DNA of 38,544 nucleotides from Acidaminobacter hydrogenoformans DSM 2784 (GCF_900103005.1 NZ_FMWL01000025.1:1-38544), one strand, 5' to 3'. Positions 1 to 7,495 are shown, counted from the stretch's first letter. Translations and numbers: made by a program. Notes: generated by a model not told the origin, from the letters alone.

Positions 1-579
1 CTGGTACCTTCCACTTTCAAACTCAACCCTGAGCCTGAAGTCCCAGCAACCGTCGTAGACGTCGCCCTCTCAAACAGTGACTTCAGTATGCTGGTATCCC
101 TTCTCCAAAAGGCTGACCTCGTCAGCGCCCTTCAAGGCGAAGGCCCATTCACCGTATTCGCGCCAACCAATGCAGCTTTTGAAAAACTGCTTGCAGCCCT
201 TAACATTTCAGCATCAGAGCTAATGAACCAGCCGGATCTCGCGAAAGTCCTCCTCTACCATGTTGTCTCAGGCAAAGTGATGAGCACGGATCTTTCAAAT
301 GGTCTCGAGGCACCAACCCTCAACGGTGAAGCTATCAAATTCGACTTAAGCAGCGGTGTCAAAGTCAACCAAAGCAGCGTCACAGCAGCGGACATTGAAG
401 CTGGAAACGGCGTCATCCATGTCGTAGACACAGTCCTCGTACCACAGAACTTCACTTATCAAGAAGTTGAAGTGCAAAACGATATCCCTAAGACTGGCGC
501 AGTTGGATTGACCCCATTTGTCTTCGCAGGAATAATGACTTTAGCTGGCGCAGGCATGATGAAAAAAAGAATGAAGTAA
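1..579 (+). CDS. Fasciclin-domain cell-surface protein, C-terminal part (5' end outside window)
   Basis: The reading frame is open from base 1, so the gene starts upstream and only its last 192 codons are visible. They hold most of one fasciclin (FAS1) domain, recognised by the DVALSNSDFSMLVSLLQ and GPFTVFAPTNAAFEKL blocks and the later HVVDTVLVP block. FAS1 domains are extracellular adhesion modules. The C-terminus reads IPKTG at 484-498, then a hydrophobic stretch, then KKRMK. This is the layout of a sortase sorting signal, although the canonical motif is LPxTG. I infer a wall-anchored or membrane-anchored adhesin. A hairpin terminator follows at 672. An internal ATG at 88 is not a credible start because the FAS1 domain begins before it. 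Confidence 0.85.
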   Translation: MVPSTFKLNPEPEVPATVVDVALSNSDFSMLVSLLQKADLVSALQGEGPFTVFAPTNAAFEKLLAALNISASELMNQPDLAKVLLYHVVSGKVMSTDLSNGLEAPTLNGEAIKFDLSSGVKVNQSSVTAADIEAGNGVIHVVDTVLVPQNFTYQEVEVQNDIPKTGAVGLTPFVFAGIMTLAGAGMMKKRMK

Positions 580-671
580 AAGTAATTGCTGACCGTTTAG
601 GTGTTGACCAGTCCACTATCAACAAACTAAAAAATGATTTTAGGATTTAAAAATACTAAAAAACAAAAATA

Positions 672-707
672 GGAGCTTGCGGTTTATGCCGCATAGCTCC
701 CATTTTT
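672..707. terminator. Rho-independent terminator between fasciclin and DUF2202 genes
   Basis: GGAGC-TGCGG pairs with CCGCA-GCTCC around a short loop (672-700) and is followed by CATTTTT. An A-rich stretch on the other side makes it usable from both strands, which suits the converging genes. Confidence 0.75.
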
Positions 708-714
708 ATGTCCG

Positions 715-1497
715 TTACTCCAGGCAGCTGCCATCCTGAAGTCCTGAACCCAGGCCGTTTCTTACGCCAGTTGCCCTAAAACCGTTGCCTTTTTGACTCC
801 CAGCAGCGCCGGCACCAACGCCAGCACCCATACCAGCACCAGTGCCACTGGCTGTGCCGTCAGAGACACCGTTTGCGTTGCCACTGCCCCGACGAGCTTC
901 TGAATCGCCATTGACGCCATTGCCACCCTTGAAACCACTGCCATTTCTGGCTTGTGCAGCCCCGGTAGCTACGCCGCTTGAAGCTCTTTCATCCCCACGC
1001 TCAAAAGCTTTGAGATGGTTCTCGCTGCCTTTCATTAGCGCGGTGAAGACGGCTTTGACATCCTCTGGAAGATTGGGATCTGCCAGGAATTTTTCATACA
1101 TGGCAATATTTGCGACCTCTGCCTCGACACCTATACTGTAGATTTCAGCGAGGGTCTTCGGTATGACCAAATGCTCCGAAGCCGTATTGTCAGGCACCGT
1201 GACGCCATATTTTTCGAAAAGCGGCAGCAGTGCACTGATGTGCTGGGTCTCAGCCTTCATGATGTTTGAGAAAGGACGTGTGACGTCAAACTGTGACATG
1301 ATCTTTTCATATTCAGCTTTGGCGAGGTACTCATCCTCAATGGCGTATTTCAGCATTTCCTCAAGGGTGAAGTCGCTATCTGAAGCAGCGCCTATGTGAC
1401 CATAATCTTCAGTGCCCGCAAAAGCGGAAAGCGGTGCGAAAACCATAGAGATAGAAAGGACGGCAGGAATCACTTTTTTCATATTAATGTTTGTCAT
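715..1497 (-). CDS. Secreted DUF2202 ferritin-like protein with glycine-rich tail
   Basis: The protein has 260 residues. I chose the ATG at 1497 (MTNINMKK) because GGAGG at 1506-1510 lies at good spacing; a longer open frame to 1611 has no such site. Residues 1-28 are a signal peptide ending near SAFAG. A four-helix ferritin-like DUF2202 domain follows, with Glu/His pairs placed as in diiron carboxylate bundles: EYLAKAEYEKIM, KAETQHISALL, AEVANIAMYEKFL and GSENHLKAF. The last 80 residues are a low-complexity Gly/Ala/Asn tail with GAGMGAGVGAG-like repeats, not typical of the core family. Function is unknown; metal or oxygen handling outside the membrane is an inference from the fold. Confidence 0.8.
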   Translation of the reverse strand: MTNINMKKVIPAVLSISMVFAPLSAFAGTEDYGHIGAASDSDFTLEEMLKYAIEDEYLAKAEYEKIMSQFDVTRPFSNIMKAETQHISALLPLFEKYGVTVPDNTASEHLVIPKTLAEIYSIGVEAEVANIAMYEKFLADPNLPEDVKAVFTALMKGSENHLKAFERGDERASSGVATGAAQARNGSGFKGGNGVNGDSEARRGSGNANGVSDGTASGTGAGMGAGVGAGAAGSQKGNGFRATGVRNGLGSGLQDGSCLE

Positions 1498-1644
1498 TTT
1501 AAAAACCTCCAAGTTTAATGTTGTGAGCATGTGCTCGTTTTGGTTATACCTGAATCTGTCAATCTCGGCTGCGTGTGGATCTTTGTTTCTTGAGGACATC
1601 ATACCTCTCAAATGTAAAGGAAGTTTGTGCTTACCCTACATAGT

Positions 1645-1672
1645 TTGAAAAATTAAAATAGACCGCTATAAT
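1645..1672 (+). promoter_or_regulatory. Sigma-A-type promoter of dpaL
   Basis: TTGAAA at 1645-1650 and TATAAT at 1667-1672 are separated by 16 bases, about 60 bases upstream of the dpaL start. It faces rightward in the gap between divergent genes. Confidence 0.6.
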
Positions 1673-1736
1673 GAAGATAGTGCATCTCGCCATATACATA
1701 AAATGAATTTCAAATAAGCGAAAGAGGAGCATGATG

Positions 1737-2963
1737 ATGACAGCCAAAGTCCCTATGACCTTCGTTAAAAACAATAATGCGAGAACCAAAACGTCCAACA
1801 AAACCAGTGTCGATTTTATAGGTACCGAGGTGACCGCCAAGGTCCGCGCTTTTCACAAAAGCTTTCCGCAATACCAGCTGACCCCCCTTCACAGCCTGGA
1901 GGCCCTGGCGAAGTCCATGGGCGTCAACGCCATTTGGGTAAAGGACGAATCCTACCGCTTTGGGCTCAACGCCTTCAAAGTCCTTGGCGGCTCCTACGCC
2001 ATAGGAAAATACCTGGCGGAGCGCCTCGACACCCCGCTGGAGGACCTCTCCTTTGAAAAGCTTAAATCCAAAGACATGAAAGAAAAAATGGGTGACATCA
2101 CCTTTGTGACCGCTACGGATGGCAACCATGGCCGGGGCATCGCCTGGGCCGCCAGGGAGCTGGGTCAGAAAGCCGTCGTCTACATGCCAAAGGGCTCTTC
2201 CCAAATAAGACTGGATAACATAAAAAATGAAGGCGCGGAGGCCTCCATTACCGAACTTAATTATGATGACGCCGTCAGACTCGCGGACCGTTACGCACAG
2301 GACCATGGCGGCGTCCTCGTCCAGGACAGCTCCTGGGAGGGCTACATGGACATCCCGACCTGGATCATGCAGGGTTACGCGACACTGGTGGACGAAGCTG
2401 TGGCGCAAATCAAGGCCATGGGTGAGGACCGGCCTACCCACGTTTTTCTCCAGGCCGGCGTGGGCTCCTTCGCGGGCAGCATTCTGGGCTACCTGGTTTC
2501 GGCCTTTGGCGAGGACTATCCTGTTACGGTGATTGTCGAGCCGGATGACGCGGCCTGCCTGTTCAAGTCCATCCGCATTGGGGACGGCGAGCCTCACGCG
2601 GTGACCGGCGACATGCCTACCATTATGGCAGGCCTTGCCTGCGGCGAACCGAGCCTGGTGGCCTGGGGCGTCTTAAGGGATTATGCCGATGGTTACCTTT
2701 CCTGCCCCGACGCCGTCGCCGCCAAAGGCATGCGAATCCTCGGAAATCCGCTGCAGGGTGATCCCCAGGTCATCTCCGGCGAGTCCGGCGCTGTTGGCAT
2801 GGGTGTTCTCAGCCTTCTGACGTCATCCCCAGAGTACAAAGATCTGGCAGCTCAGCTGAAGCTGGACGCCCACTCGAAAATTCTCATCATCAGCACAGAG
2901 GGTGACACGGATCCGGAAAATTACAGAAGCGTTGTCTGGGATGGTGCTTATCCAACCTATTAA
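1737..2963 (+). CDS. dpaL: Diaminopropionate ammonia-lyase
   Basis: This fold-type II PLP enzyme converts 2,3-diaminopropionate to pyruvate and two ammonia; it is cytoplasmic and catabolic. The protein has 408 residues, the usual size for the family. It carries the family signature RFGLNAFKVLGG with the PLP-binding lysine at about residue 81, the ATDGNHGRGIAWAAR block with the aspartate used in catalysis on the D-isomer, the QAGVGSFAG cofactor-phosphate loop, and STEGDTDPENYR at the end. Three ATGs stand in tandem at 1731, 1734 and 1737. GAGGAG at 1724-1729 is best spaced for the one at 1737, but 1731 is possible. The GNAT gene follows 67 bases later on the same strand. Confidence 0.92.
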   Translation: MTAKVPMTFVKNNNARTKTSNKTSVDFIGTEVTAKVRAFHKSFPQYQLTPLHSLEALAKSMGVNAIWVKDESYRFGLNAFKVLGGSYAIGKYLAERLDTPLEDLSFEKLKSKDMKEKMGDITFVTATDGNHGRGIAWAARELGQKAVVYMPKGSSQIRLDNIKNEGAEASITELNYDDAVRLADRYAQDHGGVLVQDSSWEGYMDIPTWIMQGYATLVDEAVAQIKAMGEDRPTHVFLQAGVGSFAGSILGYLVSAFGEDYPVTVIVEPDDAACLFKSIRIGDGEPHAVTGDMPTIMAGLACGEPSLVAWGVLRDYADGYLSCPDAVAAKGMRILGNPLQGDPQVISGESGAVGMGVLSLLTSSPEYKDLAAQLKLDAHSKILIISTEGDTDPENYRSVVWDGAYPTY

Positions 2964-3030
2964 CAGCATTCAGAATGTCAACCCAAAACTCCAAACACTT
3001 TATCCTATCCCCTTGGAGGTATAAAATTCT

Positions 3031-4008
3031 ATGGATCAGCGATCAAGCCTGAACTACCTTGCCAAGCCCAGCTTAAACGCAGCTGAGGTCAAAGCGGTCA
3101 AAGTCCTTGAGGCACGTTGCGTCGCCCACGATCACACCGTCCTGAAGCTCGAGCTGGACTATAAGTTCAGCGCAGCTGAAGCTGGCAGCGTCGATCCCGC
3201 TCATCAAAACGAGTTCCTGTGTTATGACGGGGAGTGCCTCGTCGGTTATATAGGGATTTCAAGCTTTGGCGGCTCCGAGCCGGAGGTCGCGGGCATGGTA
3301 GATCCGGATTACAGACGAAACGGTATTTTTACAAAGCTTCTCGGTCAGGTGAAAGCTGAGCTGACAAGGAGGCGAATACCGTCCATGCTGCTTCTGAACG
3401 ATCCGCTTTCAAATGCCGGAAAGCCATTTATTCAAACTCTTGACGTCGATCTTGAGCACACCGAATACGAAATGTTCCTGAAGCTGCCTTGGAAAATTGA
3501 ACGACCTGAAGCCATAAAAAAAGGCATTCAACTGCGAAAGGCTACGAATCAAGACGCAGATGAGGTCGCGCGCCAAAATGACATTTATTTTAATAACGAA
3601 GCAACGGGGAGTGAAGAGACAACGCTTCAGGTGGGGACAGGGACAGACCGGAAACCCGCCACTGAAGCGGTGCAGGAAAGACGATTGTTGCCCGAAGAGG
3701 AAGAAAAGCGGGGCATGACGATCTACCTTGCGACACTGGCGGATGGGGGGACCATCGGCAAAATTCACCTGGAATACAGGCAGGGTAAGGGCGGCATTTA
3801 CGGACTTGGAGTACTGCCAGCACACAGAAGCAAAGGGTACGGCCGCGCGCTGCTGTTGACAGGAACCGAGATTCTACTGGAGAAAGGTGCGACGGCAGTT
3901 TATCTCCAGGTCAACGCGGTCAACGAAAACGCACTGAAGCTGTACAGAAGCTGCGGCTTCGAGGTGACGTCAGCCATGGATTACTACAGGCTGTGGCTGA
4001 GGGTATAG
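3031..4008 (+). CDS. GNAT-family N-acetyltransferase with two GNAT domains
   Basis: The protein has 325 residues with two acetyl-CoA-binding folds in tandem. The N-terminal copy (about 40-130) shows VAGMVDPDYRRNGIFTKLL, a degenerate version of the R/QxxGxG/A pyrophosphate loop. The C-terminal copy (about 170-325) has YGLGVLPAHRSKGYGRALL with an intact RSKGYGRA loop, then NAVNENALKLYRSCGF. The second domain is therefore the likelier catalytic one. Start ATG 3031 has TTGGAGGT 11 bases upstream. The substrate cannot be read from the sequence. It lies downstream of dpaL and 41 bases upstream of the next gene, so co-transcription is plausible. Confidence 0.85.
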   Translation: MDQRSSLNYLAKPSLNAAEVKAVKVLEARCVAHDHTVLKLELDYKFSAAEAGSVDPAHQNEFLCYDGECLVGYIGISSFGGSEPEVAGMVDPDYRRNGIFTKLLGQVKAELTRRRIPSMLLLNDPLSNAGKPFIQTLDVDLEHTEYEMFLKLPWKIERPEAIKKGIQLRKATNQDADEVARQNDIYFNNEATGSEETTLQVGTGTDRKPATEAVQERRLLPEEEEKRGMTIYLATLADGGTIGKIHLEYRQGKGGIYGLGVLPAHRSKGYGRALLLTGTEILLEKGATAVYLQVNAVNENALKLYRSCGFEVTSAMDYYRLWLRV

Positions 4009-4049
4009 AAGATACTCAAAGGTGAAGCCTTGAAAGTGAGGAATGCGCA

Positions 4050-5039
4050 ATGGATGAGCAGGTTTTAGCGTGGCTCCTTGAAGACAATGATCCGTCCGTG
4101 CGGTACATGACCCTGACCACTTGGCTTGGACTGGACTCAGAAGTGGAAGAGGTGCGGCAGGCCAGGTCAGCGCTCATGTCAGCAGGGCCGGTGTGTGCGC
4201 TGCTGGAGCAGCAGAATGAAGACGGCTCGTGGGGTGAGGAGAATCGCTTTTACAGAGACAAATACCATGGCGCCGTCTGGTCCCTTTTATTATTGGCAGA
4301 GCTGGGGGCGGATCCCCGGGATGCCCGCGTCAAGAAAGCCTGTGAGTTCGTTTTGAGCGTTTCACAGGAGCCTGAAGAGGGCGGTTTTTCTTACGATAAA
4401 AGTGCCAAAACCGGCAGCGGGCTTTACAGCGGCGTCATCCCCTGCCTGACGGGGAATATGGTCTATGCTTTGATTAAGCTTGGTTACCTTGAGGATCCCC
4501 GCGTCCAGCATGCCATTGACTGGGTCTGCCGCTTTCAGAGAACGGATGACGGGGATACCGCGCCGCCAAAGGGGAAGCCTTATGATCGCTACGAGATGTG
4601 CTGGGGGAGGCATTCGTGCCACATGGGCGTGGCCAAGACGTTTAAAGCCCTCGCGGCGATCCCGGAAAGCCGGCGCAACGAAGCTGTACAGCGGAAGCTC
4701 GCGGCTATAGAGGACTATTTTCTGAAGCACCATATCTATAAGAAAAGCCATGATTTGGAGCAAGTCGCGCGGCCAGGTTGGCTGAGGCTGGGCTTTCCCC
4801 TGATGTACCAGACGGACCTGCTGGAGCTCCTCGGGATTTTTGCCGATCTGAAGCACTATGACCCAAGGCTTGAGGATGCGCTGAAAATCCTGAAAGAAAA
4901 GCGCTCTGCCGATGGTCTCTGGAAGCTCGAAAACTCTTTCAACGGCAAGATGCGTGTGGTCATTGAAAAGAAGGGAAAGCCTTCGAAGTGGCTGACGCTG
5001 AAAGCCTATAGAATTTTGAGGGCTTTTGGGGGCGAGTGA
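4050..5039 (+). CDS. Terpene-cyclase/prenyltransferase-fold (alpha-alpha toroid) protein
   Basis: The protein has 329 residues with repeated motifs of the squalene-cyclase/prenyltransferase toroid: NEDGSWGEE, GGFSYDKSAKTGSG, LIKLGYLEDPRVQHAIDWV and RSADGLWKLENSF. Each follows the pattern helix, then D/E-G-x-W-G. It begins WLLEDNDPSVRYMTL, which is common in bacterial proteins of this fold. It is half the length of a true squalene-hopene cyclase and lacks a visible DxDD protonation motif, so I do not call it a cyclase. There is no signal peptide, so it is cytoplasmic. The conserved pattern WGRHSCHMG near residue 190 could bind metal. Substrate unknown. It ends the dpaL-GNAT run. Confidence 0.7.
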   Translation: MDEQVLAWLLEDNDPSVRYMTLTTWLGLDSEVEEVRQARSALMSAGPVCALLEQQNEDGSWGEENRFYRDKYHGAVWSLLLLAELGADPRDARVKKACEFVLSVSQEPEEGGFSYDKSAKTGSGLYSGVIPCLTGNMVYALIKLGYLEDPRVQHAIDWVCRFQRTDDGDTAPPKGKPYDRYEMCWGRHSCHMGVAKTFKALAAIPESRRNEAVQRKLAAIEDYFLKHHIYKKSHDLEQVARPGWLRLGFPLMYQTDLLELLGIFADLKHYDPRLEDALKILKEKRSADGLWKLENSFNGKMRVVIEKKGKPSKWLTLKAYRILRAFGGE

Positions 5040-5084
5040 GATTGAGTGAGGTCAAGACAGTGAATTTAAACAGGATTGGAACGT

Positions 5085-5131
5085 AAAAAAGAGGATGCGT
5101 ACAGCCTAAATTTAAGGCTGTATGCATCCTC
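5085..5131 (-). terminator. Strong terminator between converging genes
   Basis: GAGGATGC and TACAGCCT (from 5091) pair with AAGGCTGTA and TGCATCCTC (to 5131) around an AAATTT loop. Read leftward the stem is followed by six Ts (5085-5090), so it mainly serves the cupin unit. It may also stop the plus-strand genes. Confidence 0.8.
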
Positions 5132-5145
5132 TTGCTCTTGCTCAA

Positions 5146-5466
5146 TTACTTCATGTTTGGCGTCTTGACATTCAGGACGCTGAAGGCTTCGCCTTGATCC
5201 GCCCAAAGCGCCATCATGGTTTCCGGCGGGCAAAGGACAATATCTGTCGCTTTGACAACCGCTTTTTCTTCGCCAATTTGAATGGTGCCGCTGCCGGAAA
5301 CGACGTAAAAGAAAACATCGACAGGGACTTTGTGGGCTGAGATTTCATCTCCAGGATTTAAGTTCAGGTTCATGACGCGGGTATTGTCATGGCTGATGAG
5401 CTGCTTTGCGACGACGCCTCTTGGATTCGTCTTGCCTTCAATTTCGTTCATTCGGATAATTTGCAT
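5146..5466 (-). CDS. Small cupin-domain protein
   Basis: The 106-residue protein is essentially one cupin barrel: PGDEISAHKVPVDVFFYVVSGSGTIQIGEE is the first motif, and DIVLCPPETMMALWA the second. The first motif has only one of the usual two histidines (SAHKV) and carries D where the second metal histidine often stands, so metal binding is uncertain. AAGGAGG stands before ATG 5466. It follows tetR by 36 bases on the same strand and likely shares its transcript and its control. It may be an effector-binding or small-molecule-processing partner of the regulator; the ligand is unknown. Confidence 0.8.
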   Translation of the reverse strand: MQIIRMNEIEGKTNPRGVVAKQLISHDNTRVMNLNLNPGDEISAHKVPVDVFFYVVSGSGTIQIGEEKAVVKATDIVLCPPETMMALWADQGEAFSVLNVKTPNMK

Positions 5467-5502
5467 TTAAATAGCCTCCTTGTTTAATAGGTTTTGTTTG
5501 TT

Positions 5503-6069
5503 TTAGCGCTTTTGCACTGCGTGGGTGATAAAGGATTTTAATTCCTTTTGTATACTTTCAGAGTCACTTAAAGCATTTTTCCCGGCTACATTGAGCACAG
5601 TGCCGCGAATGGTGCTGAAAATGATCTCTGCTGTAAGCTCTGGATCAAGTGGCCGGACCTCACCGTTAGCCATGGCTTCGACCAAAATGGTTTTGAAAAA
5701 ATCCGGTATTTGCTGAATGAAATTCTGAATGCCCGCCAAGTGGGAGAGCTCCGGGTTGCTGCTTTCCTGAATCAATACCAGGGCGAGCTTTTCATTTTTG
5801 GAAAGCTCACTGAAGTGAAAGTCTAAGAAACGGTTCAGCTTTTCGAGGTAGGCGCTGTTGCTGGTGAGAAGTACTTTCAGGTAGGCCTCGCGCTTGTCAT
5901 ATTCTGTCTGGAAGATATAGTCAAGGATCCCTTCCTTGTTTTTAAAGTTTGTATAGATCGTACCAACAGCAATTTCAGCGCTTTCGGAAATCATACGTGT
6001 TGTCGTGTTGGCATAACCTTTTTCAGCTAACAGAACAATAGCTGAATCGGCAATCAAGTCTTTTTTCAT
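5503..6069 (-). CDS. TetR/AcrR-family transcriptional regulator
   Basis: The protein has 188 residues from ATG 6069 (MKKDLIADSAIVLLAEKGY), which has AAAGGA upstream. The frame is open further upstream to 6252, but that stretch holds the promoter and operator. The N-terminal HTH is clear: TTTRMISESAEIAVGTIYTNFKNKEGIL at about 20-47. The rest is the usual helical ligand-binding domain. A near-perfect palindrome sits just upstream of the start, over the transcription start, which is the standard arrangement for autorepression. Cupin is the downstream partner; the divergent DUF5320 cluster could be a second target. Confidence 0.88.
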   Translation of the reverse strand: MKKDLIADSAIVLLAEKGYANTTTRMISESAEIAVGTIYTNFKNKEGILDYIFQTEYDKREAYLKVLLTSNSAYLEKLNRFLDFHFSELSKNEKLALVLIQESSNPELSHLAGIQNFIQQIPDFFKTILVEAMANGEVRPLDPELTAEIIFSTIRGTVLNVAGKNALSDSESIQKELKSFITHAVQKR

Positions 6070-6091
6070 AATGGCACAGTCCTTTCGCGAA

Positions 6092-6111
6092 ATGAGTGAG
6101 CGCTCATTCAT
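6092..6111. promoter_or_regulatory. Palindromic TetR-type operator
   Basis: ATGAGTGAGCGCTCATTCAT is a 20-bp palindrome with one mismatched pair. It lies directly between the tetR -10 element and the tetR start codon. Its core resembles the TGAATGAGCGCTCATTCA-like sites of other TetR regulators. Confidence 0.8.
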
Positions 6112-6140
6112 ATAGTAACGCATAGTTAGTTTAATATCAA
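6112..6140 (-). promoter_or_regulatory. Promoter of tetR-cupin
   Basis: On the minus strand TTGATA (6140-6135) and TACTAT (6117-6112) are separated by 17 bases. The operator palindrome follows immediately, so bound repressor would block initiation. Confidence 0.6.
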
Positions 6141-6178
6141 GTTTTTTTATGAACAAAATAAGGGACAAACCAGAGTTA

Positions 6179-6227
6179 TTGACATATGTCGGAATAAGAG
6201 TATAATGTAATTGAAAGCAACATATGT
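6179..6227 (+). promoter_or_regulatory. Promoter of the DUF5320/DUF134 cluster with two ACATATGT palindromes
   Basis: TTGACA (6179-6184), 16 bases, TATAAT (6201-6206) is an almost consensus promoter. The palindrome ACATATGT occurs twice, at 6182-6189 over the -35 element and at 6220-6227 in the leader, 38 bases apart. The pair is a good candidate operator. The DUF134 protein encoded two genes downstream, which has an HTH, is one candidate binder. Confidence 0.65.
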
Positions 6228-6253
6228 CATTAACCATGAAAGAAGGGATCAAG

Positions 6254-6487
6254 ATGCCAGGTAAAAATGGTACTGGACCAGCGGGACTGGGCCGAGGTCT
6301 TGGCTTAGGCCGTTCATCCGGTGCGGGACAGGGACTTAATGCAAGACGCGTTGGCGGTAATGCTGGCTACGGCGTTCAAGGCTATTGTGTTTGTCCAAAG
6401 TGTGGCGCCAAAGTTGAGCATGAGCGCGCAGAGCCTTGTTATACAAAAAAATGCCCGTCCTGCGGCGCAATAATGGTTCGTGAATAA
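6254..6487 (+). CDS. Small zinc-ribbon protein with DUF5320-like N-terminus
   Basis: The protein has 77 residues from ATG 6254, with AGAAGGGA just upstream. The N-terminus MPGKNGTGPAGLGRGLGLG has the MPxxxGTGPxG signature of DUF5320 proteins. The C-terminal half has VCPKCGAKVEHERAEPCYTKKCPSCGAIM, two CPxC knuckles that should hold one zinc (or iron) ion. Genes like this often sit beside DUF134 and iron-molybdenum-cofactor-like (NifX/NifB-type) proteins, none of which is seen here. It is the first gene of a three-gene operon. The function is not known. Confidence 0.75.
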   Translation: MPGKNGTGPAGLGRGLGLGRSSGAGQGLNARRVGGNAGYGVQGYCVCPKCGAKVEHERAEPCYTKKCPSCGAIMVRE

Positions 6488-6511
6488 CAAATTTGAAAGG
6501 AGAAGATGAAA

Positions 6512-6808
6512 ATGCCAGGAAGAGATGGAACAGGTCCAATGGGTGCAGGTCCTATGACAGGCAGAGGCTTTGGAGGCTGCTATGCGGGTTGCGGCAAAGG
6601 CGCAGGTTTTGCAGGCTTTGGTTTTGGAAGAGGTATGGGACGCAGTATGGGCTGCCGCGGTGGATTTGGCAGAGGCTTTGGAAGATTTTATGGATACCAG
6701 CCTGAGTTTGAAGCGCCAAATGCTGTGTCTGAAAAAGAGCTTTTAGAAGAGCAAAAGAAATTTTTAGAAGCACAGCTTGACGCCATCAACAAAAAAATGC
6801 AAGAATAG
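6512..6808 (+). CDS. DUF5320 glycine/cysteine-rich protein
   Basis: The protein has 98 residues from ATG 6512 (MPGRDGTGPMGAGPMTGRGFG), 9 bases after AAAGGAG. An ATG at 6506 is too close to that site. Residues 1-65 are Gly/Arg-rich with three cysteines (GGCYAGCGKG and MGCRGG). The last 35 are a charged helix (EKELLEEQKKFLEAQLDAINKKM) typical of the family and likely coiled coil. The role is unknown. It lies 24 bases after the zinc-ribbon gene, with which it shares the N-terminal signature, so the two probably arose by duplication. Confidence 0.82.
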   Translation: MPGRDGTGPMGAGPMTGRGFGGCYAGCGKGAGFAGFGFGRGMGRSMGCRGGFGRGFGRFYGYQPEFEAPNAVSEKELLEEQKKFLEAQLDAINKKMQE

Positions 6809-6865
6809 AAAAAGCATAGGTGATGACGTCGCCTGAAAAATTTTGAAAGCTTTGGGGTGAATAAA

Positions 6866-7228
6866 ATGCCAAGACCAATGAAATGGAGAAAAGTCTGCAG
6901 TCTGCCTGAAAACACCAGCTTTGGACCAATGGACGCAGACCAGCGTGAAGATGTCGTGATCATGACGGTAGATGAGTATGAAACAATCCGTTTGATTGAT
7001 TTGGTTGGATTCACTCAGGAAGAATGCGCCAAGCACATGAATGTCGCAAGAACCACCGTGCAGGGTATTTATACAAGCGCAAGAAATAAGCTGGCACAGT
7101 CTTTAGTGAATGGCGTTGTTTTAAGGATTGAAGGCGGCGAATATAGACTTTGCGACAAAGATGAAATTGAATGCGGCCCAGGCTGCCATAGACGCAGGCA
7201 AAGACGCGGTGGCACTGTGAAATTTTAA
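6866..7228 (+). CDS. DUF134 (UPF0251) HTH protein
   Basis: The protein has 120 residues from ATG 6866 ([15 protein letters not shown]), which GGGGTGA precedes by 5 bases. A GTG at 6857 overlaps that site. It has the DUF134 signature MPRPxKxRxVxxxP, then [47 protein letters not shown], a sigma-70-region-4-like HTH. The end is [12 protein letters not shown]. Known relatives are predicted DNA-binding proteins next to metal-cofactor genes. It is likely the regulator of this cluster and may act on the ACATATGT palindromes. Confidence 0.88.
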   Translation: MPRPMKWRKVCSLPENTSFGPMDADQREDVVIMTVDEYETIRLIDLVGFTQEECAKHMNVARTTVQGIYTSARNKLAQSLVNGVVLRIEGGEYRLCDKDEIECGPGCHRRRQRRGGTVKF

Positions 7229-7244
7229 CTTCAAATGGGATCAA

Positions 7245-7280
7245 AAAAAGACGACCTGCTGAATTGCGAGTCGTCTTTTT
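7245..7280. terminator. Bidirectional terminator
   Basis: AAAAAGACGAC pairs with GTCGTCTTTTT around a 14-base loop. It has T tracts on either strand and serves the DUF134 operon and the facing small gene. Confidence 0.85.
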
Positions 7281-7336
7281 GGTCTATTGGCGATCATGTC
7301 CACTATTAGGCTCAAGATCTGACTGGAAACCTAAAA

Positions 7337-7495
7337 TCACTTGCTGATTGGACTGCCAGCCTTGTTATTGTGAAACCCCTTCGTATTGACGTGCTGTCCG
7401 TGGGATTTTCCTGGGTGTGGCGCAGTGCCATGCTGTTCCTTTTTCTTTTTTTCCTCAAGGAATTGTTTCATTTTTTCAAGATCCTTTTCTGACAT
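7337..7495 (-). CDS. Small basic protein of 52 residues
   Basis: On the minus strand an ATG (7495) preceded by AAGGAG opens 52 codons ending TGA at 7337. The product starts MSEKDLEKMKQFLEEKKKKE, a charged helix, and continues with a His/Gly/Asn/Lys-rich tail (HGTAPHPGKSHG, then KGFHNNKAG). I do not recognise it. The good ribosome binding site, gene-like composition and a shared terminator downstream argue it is real. It has no signal peptide or membrane segment. Five histidines in the tail could bind metal, which would suit the adjoining metal-protein cluster; that is only a guess. Confidence 0.6.
   Translation of the reverse strand: MSEKDLEKMKQFLEEKKKKEQHGTAPHPGKSHGQHVNTKGFHNNKAGSPISK

Noticed and set aside
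1710..2597. Long open frame on the minus strand (295 codons)
   Set aside because: It lies wholly opposite dpaL, whose family motifs are unmistakable; the open frame results from GC-rich third positions.
3590..3825. GGGGACAGGGACA near 3636 as a further copy of the TGTCCCC palindrome
   Set aside because: It lies inside the GNAT gene, has no inverted arm and matches only a short G-rich word.
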